6,907 bases of DNA, from positions 1-6,907 of the forward strand of contig JAUXAI010000057.1 in NCBI GenBank assembly GCA_030619985.1, given 5' to 3'. Shown here piece after piece: positions 1 through 5,762 of the stretch (its first letter is position 1; every line of letters begins with the position of its first letter). The notes under the pieces are model-generated. The model was not told the DNA's origin and made no database searches. It worked only from the letters and a program-made list of their open reading frames with translations. The position numbers were made by a program, and so were the translations under genes. This DNA is from a bacterium (GTDB taxonomy: Bacteria > UBP18 > UBA7526).

Positions 1-770
1 GAAAGAAGGTCATCGATCTAAGTGCCGACTTCCGCTTTGACGACCTTAATCTCTATGAAGAGTGGTATGCCCCCCATACAGAAGAGAGCAAGGAATTGAA
101 CTCGCAAGCAGTCTATGGACTGCCTGAACTCTATAAGGAGAAGATAAAGAAGGCAAACCTGATAGCCAATCCCGGATGTTATCCCACGGGCGTTATCCTC
201 GGTGTGGCGCCACTTTTAGTGAATAAATTAGTGGAGACTGAGAATATCATTGCCAATTCCTTATCTGGTGCCACGGGGGCAGGAAGGGTTCCTTCTATGG
301 TCGCTCACTATCCAGAGTGCAATGAGAATGTTAAGGCCTATTCTATCGCTACCCATCGCCATACCCCAGAGATGGAGCAGGAACTATCCAAATTAGCAAA
401 GAAGGAGATCAAAGTTTCCTTCACTCCCCATCTCCTTCCCATGAACCGGGGGATACTCTCTACCATCTACCTTAACTTAGTCAAGAAGATAAAAGAAGAG
501 GAGATCCTAAGGATTTATAAAGAATTCTATAAGAATGAGCCTTTTGTTCGAATCTTGGAGAAAGGTGCTTTTCCAGAGACAAAAAATGTCTATGGATCGA
601 ACTACTGTGATGTCGGAATTAAAGTAGATGAGCGAACGAATCGGGCCATTATCATATCGGCCATAGATAACTTAGTAAAAGGAGCAAGTGGTCAGGCAGT
701 ACAGAATATGAATATCATGTATGGTTTTGAAGAGACATTGGGATTGGAATCACCAGGGATCACCCCCTAA
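1..770 (+). CDS. argC: N-acetyl-gamma-glutamyl-phosphate reductase, 5'-truncated by window edge
   Basis: ArgC catalyses the NADPH-dependent reduction of N-acetylglutamyl 5-phosphate to the semialdehyde, in the cytoplasmic arginine pathway. The gene is open from the left edge; the first complete codon is at base 3, giving 255 visible residues. The family is usually about 345 residues, so roughly 90 N-terminal residues (most of the Rossmann NADP-binding part) lie outside the window. Seen: the early block VIDLSADFR; the catalytic-cysteine motif NPGCYPT with the Cys codon at 177-179; SGATGAGR; the catalytic-histidine block THRHTPEM with His codons at 354-356 and 360-362; and the C-terminal block NLVKGASGQAVQN. 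A TTG at 96-98 is not the start, because clear ArgC sequence continues in frame upstream of it. The TAA stop (768-770) overlaps the first copy of an intergenic repeat. argJ follows after 108 bases. The assignment is essentially certain. Confidence 0.97.
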   Translation, partial: KKVIDLSADFRFDDLNLYEEWYAPHTEESKELNSQAVYGLPELYKEKIKKANLIANPGCYPTGVILGVAPLLVNKLVETENIIANSLSGATGAGRVPSMVAHYPECNENVKAYSIATHRHTPEMEQELSKLAKKEIKVSFTPHLLPMNRGILSTIYLNLVKKIKEEEILRIYKEFYKNEPFVRILEKGAFPETKNVYGSNYCDVGIKVDERTNRAIIISAIDNLVKGASGQAVQNMNIMYGFEETLGLESPGITP

Positions 771-865
771 ACGCAGATGACCGCAGATTTTTAATAAAAA
801 CCAAAACGCAGATGACCGCAGATCATCAGCGATAATCAGCGCACTATATCAGCGGAAATCTGCGT
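769..865 (+). repeat. CGCAGAT-type intergenic repeat cluster between argC and argJ
   Basis: A 20-base sequence starting AAACGCAGATGACC occurs twice without mismatch, at 769-788 and 804-823. Inside each copy the core CGCAGAT is repeated with a 10-base period (772 and 782; 807 and 817). Three copies of ATCAGCG follow (825, 835, 848). The block ends in an inverted copy: CGCAGATTT at 782-790 is the exact reverse complement of AAATCTGCG at 856-864, so a transcript could close a long hairpin here. The first copy includes the last two bases of the argC stop codon, and the block ends 3 bases before the argJ ribosome binding site. Related repeats occur in the gaps at 3927-3956 and 6322-6384. The role is unknown; it may be an interspersed non-coding element. 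Confidence 0.85.
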
Positions 866-878
866 CTGGAGTGAGGGA

Positions 879-2114
879 ATGAAAGAGATAAAGGGTGGGA
901 TTACTGCTCCCCGCGGTTTTAAGGCTGCGGGGATTTCTTGTGGAATTAAGAAAGGGGGAAAGCCACCGCTAAAGCGGGGTGCCGCCGAGGCGGCAAAAGA
1001 CTTAGCCTTAATCTACTCTGAGGTTATGGCAAAGGCAGCTGCCGTATTTACTACCAACCAGGTTAAGGCCGCCCCCCTAAAAGTAAGTGCCGAACATATT
1101 AAGGATGAAAAGGCCCAGGCAATTGTCATAAACTCAGGTATTGCCAATGCTGCAACAGGAAAGAAAGGGCTAAAGGATGCAGAAGAGATGACTCAAGCGA
1201 CGGCACAAATACTGGGCATAGAGAAAGAAAATGTTTTAGTTGCTTCCACAGGAACCATCGGCACTTTTCTACCTATGAATAAGATTGCCGAAGGAATAAA
1301 GGAGGCAAAAGGTAAGTTGAGTGGAGAGGGGGGTGGTGATGCAGCAAGCGCAATAATGACCACGGATACCTTCCCTAAAGAGGTAGCGGTAGAGTTGGAT
1401 ATAGGTGGTAAGAGGTCTGTTATTGGAGGAATGGCAAAGGGGGCAGGGATGATCTTCCCTCACCTTGCCACCATGCTCTCTTTTATTACTACGGATGTGG
1501 CGATTGGTGGCGAATTATTGAAAAAGGCACTGAAGTCTTCTATCGCTAAGTCGTTCAATACGATTACTGTCGATGGAGAAGAGAGCACCAATGATATGGT
1601 TGTCATTTTAGCCAATGGTTTAGCGGGGAATGAAGAGATTGATAAGGAGAATGAAGACTTTAAGAAGTTTTCTTCGGGATTGGATGAGGTCACTCTAAAA
1701 TTAGCCAAGATGATCGTTAAAGATGGAGAGGGAGCGACAAAGTTTATCGAGATTGAAGTCAAAAATGCCCTAAAATTGGAAGATGCAAAGAGGATTGCCT
1801 TCTCTATCGCTAATTCCCTTTTGGTTAAGACCGCCATCTTCGGTGAGGATGCCAACTGGGGAAGAATAATGGCCGCCATTGGGAATAGCGGAGTTAAAAT
1901 AGAAGAGGAGAAGATAGATATCTATCTTGGGAATTTAAAGTTGGCCTCCAAAGGTTGTGGTATTGGATTTAATGGGAAGATGGCCAAAAAAATTCTCAAA
2001 GGAAAAGAGATTAAGATAATAGTGGATTTAAATCTGGGAGAGAAGAGCGCCAAAGTTTGGACCTGCGACCTGACCCCAGATTATGTAAAGATCAACGCTC
2101 ACTATCGCACTTAA
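879..2114 (+). CDS. argJ: Bifunctional glutamate N-acetyltransferase / ornithine acetyltransferase
   Basis: ArgJ transfers acetyl from N-acetylornithine to glutamate, giving ornithine and regenerating N-acetylglutamate; many members can also use acetyl-CoA. It acts in the cytoplasm as a self-cleaved alpha/beta enzyme. The 411 residues are near full family length. Seen: the autoproteolysis motif GAGMIFPHLATML with cleavage expected between Ala197 and the nucleophile Thr198 (codon 1470-1472); the oxyanion-region motif ASTGTIG (Thr124-Gly125); ANWGRIMAAIG; and the terminal block CDLTPDYVKINAHYRT. The ATG is supported by GGAG at 868-871 and GAGG at 873-876. The N-terminal region carries about 10-13 extra residues (about 26-39) coded by a palindromic, GC-rich stretch (see 966-994). 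The gene lies between argC and gltX in one transcriptional direction. A bifunctional enzyme is the usual case outside groups that use ArgE, but monofunctionality cannot be excluded from sequence. Confidence 0.96.
   Translation: MKEIKGGITAPRGFKAAGISCGIKKGGKPPLKRGAAEAAKDLALIYSEVMAKAAAVFTTNQVKAAPLKVSAEHIKDEKAQAIVINSGIANAATGKKGLKDAEEMTQATAQILGIEKENVLVASTGTIGTFLPMNKIAEGIKEAKGKLSGEGGGDAASAIMTTDTFPKEVAVELDIGGKRSVIGGMAKGAGMIFPHLATMLSFITTDVAIGGELLKKALKSSIAKSFNTITVDGEESTNDMVVILANGLAGNEEIDKENEDFKKFSSGLDEVTLKLAKMIVKDGEGATKFIEIEVKNALKLEDAKRIAFSIANSLLVKTAIFGEDANWGRIMAAIGNSGVKIEEEKIDIYLGNLKLASKGCGIGFNGKMAKKILKGKEIKIIVDLNLGEKSAKVWTCDLTPDYVKINAHYRT
966..994 (+). repeat. Two adjacent palindromes inside argJ (possible in-frame palindromic insert)
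   Basis: Two perfect hairpins stand side by side within coding sequence: CCGCT-AA-AGCGG (966-977) and GCCGCC-GA-GGCGGC (981-994). They encode the Pro/Lys/Arg/Ala-rich segment PPLKRGAAEAA just before the conserved DLALIYSEV strand. From memory of the family, most ArgJ proteins join Lys-rich sequence directly to DLALIxSE here, so this looks like an insertion. The stretch is more GC-rich than the flanking codons. It could be a small palindromic element fixed in frame, or a surface loop that happens to be palindromic. Confidence 0.5.
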
Positions 2115-2118
2115 GGAG
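2113..2118 (+). promoter_or_regulatory. gltX ribosome binding site overlapping the argJ stop codon
   Basis: AAGGAG overlaps the last two bases of the argJ TAA and lies 6 bases before the gltX ATG at 2125. The sequence GGAGTGAGGAATG is nearly the same as the argJ initiation region (GGAGTGAGGGAATG). Termination of argJ therefore delivers ribosomes directly at the gltX start, which points to translational coupling. Confidence 0.8.
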
Positions 2119-2124
2119 TGAGGA

Positions 2125-3528
2125 ATGGAAGTAAGGGTGAGGTTTGCGCCATCTCCTACCGGGCATCTCCATATAGGAGGAATAAGGACTGCTCTCTTTA
2201 ACTGGCTCTTTGCTCGGCATCATAAGGGCAAGTTTATTCTGCGCATTGAGGATACGGATAGGAAGAGGTCAACAAAGGAGTCGATCGCTGATATCCTGGA
2301 GAGCATGAAATGGCTGGGTTTAGAGTGGGATGAAGGACCTTACCTCCAGATGGATAGGTTGAAAATCTATAAGAAATACGGTGATAAACTCTTGGAAGAA
2401 GGAAAGGCCTATCTCTGTTACTGCACCCCCGAGGAGTTAGAGGAGCGGAGAAGAAAAGGAGCCTATAAGTATGATGGAAGATGCCGCAATCTGACTGAGA
2501 AAGAGAAGGAAGAATACATTGCTCAAGGTAAAAAGCCAGCCTTGAGGCTCAAATCGCCCTCAACAGGAAAGACGATCCTAAAAGATTTAATTAGAGGTAA
2601 GATTGAATTTGAAAATAAACTCTTGGATGATTTCGTATTACTTAAATCAGATGACGTTCCCACCTATAACTTTGCCTGTATCATCGATGACGTTCTAATG
2701 AAGGTCACCCATGTGATAAGGGGAGAGGACCACCTTTCCAATACCCCCAGACAGATACTGGTTTATGAGGCATTGGGTTTTGATCTTCCTGAATTTGCCC
2801 ATCTTCCCATGATCTTGGGAAGCGACCATACACCCTTATCTAAGCGTCACGGTGCAGTGGCGGTCTGTCAGTATAGAGAGATGGGATATCTTCCCCGAGC
2901 CTTAATAAACTACCTTGCTCTCCTTGGTTGGGGGACACATGAGTCAAAACAGCTCTTTACCCAAGAGGAGTTAATCGAGAGGTTCTCCTTAGAACATGTG
3001 AGTAAGAATCCAGCGGTCTTCGATCCTAAAAAGTTAGAGTGGATGAATGGCCACTATCTTAAAGAGACCGATCCTGAAGAGATAACAAATTTAGTCATTG
3101 ATTATCTAAAGAAGAAGCAACTTCTGCCAGAGGAGATTAGTCCAGAAAAAAGGAGATGGATAGAAAGGATTGTAAGAGTCGTGGGAGAGCGCCTAAAGTA
3201 TATCGGCCAGATTATAAATTATGCTGAATTCTTCTTTATTAAAGAGGTAACCTTTGATAAAAAAGCGAAAGATAAATTCTTAAGGAAAGAGATAAAGCCC
3301 TTCTTAAAAGAAGTGAAAGGGAGATTATCGGAGTTAGAACAATTTAAGGAAAAAGGAATAGAAAAAATAATCAGGGAAGAATTGGAAGCATTCAAATTAA
3401 AACCAAAGATAGGAGCCCAGGCTATCCGGGTAGCCCTCACTGGCCAGATAATAAGCCCTCCATTATTTGAGACCATCGAGCTTCTGGGCAAAGAGAGAAC
3501 CATAGAACGCCTGAAAAAAGTACTCTAA
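2125..3528 (+). CDS. gltX: Glutamyl-tRNA synthetase (class I)
   Basis: GluRS attaches glutamate to tRNA-Glu in the cytoplasm; in bacteria without GlnRS a non-discriminating form also charges tRNA-Gln for later amidation by GatCAB. The 467 residues match the bacterial family (E. coli about 471). Seen: the nucleotide-binding opening RFAPSPTGHLHIGG, with the HIGH equivalent at 16-19; the RIEDTD glutamate-pocket motif (40-45); IRGEDHLSNTP (198-207); the KMSKS equivalent LSKRHG (238-243); and a C-terminal helical anticodon-binding region with the late motif ISPPLFE (443-449). Zinc-site cysteines are at 98, 100 and 120; the fourth position (122), His in E. coli, is Asn here. It is placed 10 bases after argJ and followed by tRNA-Gln and tRNA-Glu, the two possible substrates. 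Whether it is discriminating cannot be read without an alignment of the anticodon-binding domain. Confidence 0.97.
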   Translation: MEVRVRFAPSPTGHLHIGGIRTALFNWLFARHHKGKFILRIEDTDRKRSTKESIADILESMKWLGLEWDEGPYLQMDRLKIYKKYGDKLLEEGKAYLCYCTPEELEERRRKGAYKYDGRCRNLTEKEKEEYIAQGKKPALRLKSPSTGKTILKDLIRGKIEFENKLLDDFVLLKSDDVPTYNFACIIDDVLMKVTHVIRGEDHLSNTPRQILVYEALGFDLPEFAHLPMILGSDHTPLSKRHGAVAVCQYREMGYLPRALINYLALLGWGTHESKQLFTQEELIERFSLEHVSKNPAVFDPKKLEWMNGHYLKETDPEEITNLVIDYLKKKQLLPEEISPEKRRWIERIVRVVGERLKYIGQIINYAEFFFIKEVTFDKKAKDKFLRKEIKPFLKEVKGRLSELEQFKEKGIEKIIREELEAFKLKPKIGAQAIRVALTGQIISPPLFETIELLGKERTIERLKKVL

Positions 3529-3533
3529 AAATT

Positions 3534-3562
3534 TTGCTATTTCTCTCTAAATGTGTTATTAT
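3534..3562 (+). promoter_or_regulatory. Candidate sigma-70 promoter for the tRNA region
   Basis: TTGCTA (3534-3539), a 17-base spacer, then TATTAT (3557-3562): four of six and five of six matches to the sigma-70 boxes with ideal spacing. The surrounding DNA is AT-rich and begins 6 bases after the gltX stop codon. A start near 3569 would leave a leader of about 40 bases before tRNA-Gln. No GC-rich terminator with a T run is seen between gltX and this site, so read-through from gltX is also possible. Confidence 0.6.
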
Positions 3563-3584
3563 ATAAAATTAAGGTATACCATAA

Positions 3585-3608
3585 AGTTTGTGAAAAAATT
3601 CACAAACT
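3585..3608 (+). repeat. 10-bp perfect inverted repeat in the tRNA-Gln leader
   Basis: AGTTTGTGAA (3585-3594) and TTCACAAACT (3599-3608) are exact reverse complements around a four-A loop, ending 3 bases before tRNA-Gln. An 8-bp palindrome GGTATACC lies just upstream (3573-3580). In RNA this would be a stem ahead of the RNase P cut; in DNA it could be an operator near the predicted start of transcription. No T run follows, so it is not a standard terminator. Confidence 0.7.
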
Positions 3609-3611
3609 AAT

Positions 3612-3685
3612 TGCGGGATCATCTAGCGGTAGGATGCGAGATTCTGGATCTCGTCGCCCAGGTTCGAATCCTGGTCCCGCAGCCA
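3612..3685 (+). tRNA. tRNA-Gln (CTG anticodon)
   Basis: A full cloverleaf folds by hand: acceptor TGCGGGA (3612-3618) with TCCCGCA (3675-3681); a short D stem ATC/GAT (3621-3623, 3633-3635); anticodon stem CGAGA/TCTCG with loop TTCTGGA, giving anticodon CTG at 3644-3646; T arm CCAGG-TTCGAAT-CCTGG (3658-3674); discriminator G and an encoded CCA (3683-3685). It decodes CAG. The first pair is U1-A72, typical of bacterial tRNA-Gln and known as a recognition feature for the GatCAB amidotransferase. It lies behind a likely promoter, 83 bases after gltX. Confidence 0.96.
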
Positions 3686-3846
3686 ATTCTGATAAGAATT
3701 GATATCGAGCACGAATGTGCGAGATACCCTATACTTAAATCATAGGTCTCCCATTCCGAATGAAACGAGGAATGGCTTCGAACCCAAAGGGTGAGAAGTC
3801 TTATTGCTTTGCTCCTCGAGATCAAAATTTTCTAAAAGAAAATTTT
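3686..3846 (+). other. Hairpin-rich spacer between the two tRNAs; possible structured RNA
   Basis: This 161-base stretch has no convincing coding sequence but folds into a chain of local stems. (1) AATTCT-GATA-AGAATT, 3685-3700. (2) GCAC-GAAT-GTGC, 3709-3720. (3) GAGA plus CCTAT paired with ATAGG plus TCTC, 3721-3750, with a 3-base bulge. (4) CCATTCC/GGAATGG, 3751-3775. (5) CTTC-GA-ACCC-AAA-GGGT-GA-GAAG, 3776-3798, whose symmetric GA/GA internal loop can form tandem sheared G-A pairs. (6) An 11-bp stem at 3823-3847. Stems 3, 4 and 5 abut with no spare bases. It is probably co-transcribed with the tRNAs. It may be a processing spacer or an independent small RNA; I recognise no known family. 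Confidence 0.45.
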
Positions 3847-3847
3847 G
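3823..3847 (+). repeat. 11-bp perfect inverted repeat abutting tRNA-Glu
   Basis: CAAAATTTTCT (3823-3833) and AGAAAATTTTG (3837-3847) are exact reverse complements around an AAA loop. The last base of the right arm is position 1 of tRNA-Glu, so in the precursor this stem competes with, or stacks on, the acceptor stem at the RNase P site. It has no downstream T run and does not look like a terminator. Confidence 0.75.
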
Positions 3848-3924
3848 GCGCGTTAGTCTAGTTGGTTTAAGACGCCGCCCTCTCAAGGCGGAGATCACGG
3901 GTTCGAATCCCGTACGCGCTACCA
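3847..3924 (+). tRNA. tRNA-Glu (CTC anticodon)
   Basis: Cloverleaf: acceptor GGCGCGT (3847-3853) with ACGCGCT (3914-3920); four-pair D stem GTCT/AGAC (3856-3859, 3870-3873); anticodon stem CCGCC/GGCGG with loop CTCTCAA, giving anticodon CTC at 3882-3884; T arm ACGGG-TTCGAAT-CCCGT (3897-3913); discriminator A and an encoded CCA (3922-3924). It decodes GAG. The anticodon arm closely resembles that of E. coli tRNA-Glu. The terminal pair is G1-U72, a wobble where G1-C72 is usual for this tRNA. Confidence 0.95.
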
Positions 3925-3926
3925 AG

Positions 3927-3956
3927 ACGCAGATTATCGCAGATATCAACGCAGAT
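3927..3956 (+). repeat. CGCAGAT-type repeat after tRNA-Glu
   Basis: Three copies of CGCAGAT start at 3928, 3938 and 3950 (spacing 10 and 12), two of them preceded by A as in the argC-argJ gap. The array starts 2 bases after the tRNA CCA. A looser relative, ACAGAT, lies at 4009-4014. Orientation is the same as in the argC-argJ gap. Confidence 0.8.
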
Positions 3957-3958
3957 GC

Positions 3959-3981
3959 CGGATGCGCTTCGCTGGCATCCG
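3959..3981 (+). repeat. 7-bp hairpin downstream of the tRNAs
   Basis: CGGATGC (3959-3965) pairs with GCATCCG (3975-3981) around a 9-base loop; an alternative register pairs ATGCC with GGCAT. It follows the CGCAGAT array directly. No T run follows, so intrinsic termination is unlikely; it may protect the 3' end of the tRNA transcript or be part of the repeat unit. Confidence 0.55.
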
Positions 3982-3995
3982 AGAGAGCATAAATA

Positions 3996-4024
3996 TTAAG
4001 CAATGACTACAGATGCTTTATAAA
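3996..4024 (+). promoter_or_regulatory. Weak candidate promoter for the M48 peptidase gene
   Basis: TTAAGC (3996-4001), a 17-base spacer and TATAAA (4019-4024). The -10 box is good (five of six) but the -35 box matches only three of six. A start near 4031 would leave about 20 bases of leader before the ATG at 4052. Proposed because the gene follows a tRNA and probably needs its own transcript. Confidence 0.35.
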
Positions 4025-4051
4025 AAATGAAAGATAAGAAAATTTTCTGAG

Positions 4052-5737
4052 ATGGCACTTACTTATGTAGAGATAGAACAAGAGAAAAGCTATAGGATAT
4101 TCCTTCTCTTCGCCATTTTAATTGTCTTTTATTTTTTGACCGCTCTAATACTCGGCTATATCCTGAAATTCTTTATAACATTTAGAATAGCATTATCTCG
4201 CCCAAGTCTTAGTATTCGCTTTACTCTAACTCCGGTCCAGATTCTATTTATCTTTTCTGTCTCTTTAGTGGCGGCCATAATCCATCTGCGCTTCTCTTTA
4301 AACAGATTATTGGGGAAGTTCATCCTGCGTCTGGGAGCAAAGCCCTTAGATAGAAAGGACCGCTACCATCAGAGGCTGAGGAATATTGTGGAAGAGGCCT
4401 CGGTTGCCATTGGTAGCCGCTACCAGATAAGAGGGATGGTCTTGCCCACTTTGGCAATGAATGCCTTCGCCCTGGCGGACTTTGATAATAATGCAATTAT
4501 TGGGGTAACCGAGGGCCTCATCTCAAGGCTGAATCGCTCGCAACTGGAGGCTGTAGTAGCCCACGAGGCAGCCCATATCGCTCAGGGGGACTGTCTTCAG
4601 AATACCATTACCTGTTCCCTCTTCGGGGTCTATGCTCTGATTCTTTCTAAGATAAGGAATCAACTCGAGAGTAGGGGGAGGCGCTACTATGGGAGGGCGG
4701 GTGCCCAGGTAATGGCCTTGGCGGTGGTAACCTATCTCACCCTCTCCATTCTCCAGGGTATGGCCCGCTTTATAAAGCTCACCATTTCCCGGCAGAGGGA
4801 GTATCGCGCCGATGCCACAGCAGTCCGCATTAGCCGAAATCCCTTAGGTTTAGCAGAAGCCCTTTATGAGATCTCCAGAAATTGGAGGGGCTCAGGCGAT
4901 ATTGGGGATGGTCTGGAATCCCTCTTCATCATGAATCCCAGAGCAAACGAACTCGATGAGAGTGAAGGGTTATGGGCTGACCTCTTCTCTACTCATCCTC
5001 CAATAGGTAAGAGAATAAAGATACTGCTCGATATGGCCCATAGTGAGATCCGGGTTTTGGAGGAGAAGAGGAGGGCCAAGGAGAGATTAAAGAAGGCGAG
5101 GAGAGCAGCCAAAGAGTTACCTTCAGGGAGGGGTAGCTGGTATGCACACGATAAAGAGGGAAATTGGAAAGGTCCCTATACCCTGCCCCAGCTTGTTGCC
5201 CTCTCCTGGTTTAGGCCTAGCTCCTGGGTATATCAAAAGGGCAAGGGAAAGGCGGAGCGTGCCTTCCGGAATCCCTCACTTTCCAAGATGCTCGCCAAGC
5301 GCATTCGAGGCAAGGCGATCGGGAATCTGAGATGTCCCAGATGTAACCAGTGTCTCTTGGAGAAAGAGTATGAAGGCACGACGGTATATCGCTGCATGTT
5401 CTGCGGGGGTAAATTTTTAGAGAATGATAAGGTAGCACGCATCCTACTGAGAGAGGAGAGAGTATTCTCGGAGCGCATACTGAAGTTGGCCAAAGAGATG
5501 GTGGGCAAGAACGTTAAGAGGTATACCATCAAGAGGTGGAAAAAATTGCCCAAAGAATTCCCTCAACTCAAGTGTCCCAGTTGCTTTAAAGAGATGCGCC
5601 GCACCTTCTACAGCCTGGCCTATCCCATTGAGGTGGACAGATGTTATGGATGCCAGGCAACCTGGTTTGATAAGGATGAACTGGCGATCCTCCAGTGCGC
5701 CATAGAGAATAATTTGGCAGGAAAGAAAATAGCCTAA
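4052..5737 (+). CDS. Membrane M48 zinc metallopeptidase with GYF_2-like domain and two C-terminal zinc ribbons
   Basis: A 561-residue integral-membrane protease related to HtpX. Seen in order: hydrophobic segments at about 16-43 and 61-80; the zinc-binding catalytic motif HEAAH at 171-175; two further hydrophobic stretches (about 184-200 and 218-236); the third-ligand motif REYRADA with Glu250; and the conserved THPPIGKRI (314-322). A charged helix (about 333-355) leads to a GYF_2-like domain starting WYAHDKEG (363-370) and continuing GPYTLPQLVAL. The tail has two CxxC-CxxC zinc ribbons resembling zf-TFIIB: Cys428/431/448/451 and Cys508/511/531/534. M48 enzymes of this kind degrade membrane or misfolded proteins; the substrate is unknown. 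The Shine-Dalgarno is weak (TGAG). lemA follows by 25 bases, a pairing seen in other bacteria, so the two probably work together. Protease assignment is firm; domain names for the tail are from memory of their patterns. Confidence 0.92.
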   Translation: MALTYVEIEQEKSYRIFLLFAILIVFYFLTALILGYILKFFITFRIALSRPSLSIRFTLTPVQILFIFSVSLVAAIIHLRFSLNRLLGKFILRLGAKPLDRKDRYHQRLRNIVEEASVAIGSRYQIRGMVLPTLAMNAFALADFDNNAIIGVTEGLISRLNRSQLEAVVAHEAAHIAQGDCLQNTITCSLFGVYALILSKIRNQLESRGRRYYGRAGAQVMALAVVTYLTLSILQGMARFIKLTISRQREYRADATAVRISRNPLGLAEALYEISRNWRGSGDIGDGLESLFIMNPRANELDESEGLWADLFSTHPPIGKRIKILLDMAHSEIRVLEEKRRAKERLKKARRAAKELPSGRGSWYAHDKEGNWKGPYTLPQLVALSWFRPSSWVYQKGKGKAERAFRNPSLSKMLAKRIRGKAIGNLRCPRCNQCLLEKEYEGTTVYRCMFCGGKFLENDKVARILLREERVFSERILKLAKEMVGKNVKRYTIKRWKKLPKEFPQLKCPSCFKEMRRTFYSLAYPIEVDRCYGCQATWFDKDELAILQCAIENNLAGKKIA

Positions 5738-5749
5738 AATTGGATTGAG

Positions 5750-5759
5750 AAGGAGGTGA
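5750..5759 (+). promoter_or_regulatory. Near-perfect Shine-Dalgarno for lemA
   Basis: AAGGAGGTGA matches the anti-Shine-Dalgarno end of 16S rRNA over 10 bases and lies 3 bases before the lemA ATG. It is far stronger than the site before the M48 gene and fixes the lemA start. Confidence 0.88.
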
Positions 5760-5762
5760 CTT

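Noticed and set aside
96-98. TTG as the argC start codon
   Set aside because: ArgC-like sequence (VIDLSADFR) continues in frame upstream to base 3, so the gene simply begins outside the window.
1460-1879. Long minus-strand open frame inside argJ
   Set aside because: It is antisense to the conserved ArgJ cleavage and active-site region, with no ribosome binding site and no recognisable protein.
3563-3611. T-box or attenuator before the tRNAs
   Set aside because: No T-box sequence, specifier loop or T-run terminator is present, and the downstream genes are tRNAs, not a regulated reading frame.
3772-3861. 29-codon open frame between the tRNAs, beginning ATG GCT TCG
   Set aside because: It runs into tRNA-Glu, has no Shine-Dalgarno and overlaps the paired stems; structure explains this stretch better.
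3959-3995. Intrinsic terminator after tRNA-Glu
   Set aside because: The hairpin is followed by a purine-rich stretch with no T run; Rho-independent termination is not supported.
3619-4003. Minus-strand open frames across the tRNAs with peptides such as GFEPVISALRG
   Set aside because: These are antisense readings of tRNA genes, a well-known source of false proteins.
4027-4050. Seven-residue upstream reading frame (MKDKKIF) ending one base before the M48 start
   Set aside because: No ribosome binding site and too short to tell from chance in AT-rich DNA; it could couple translation, but there is no positive evidence.
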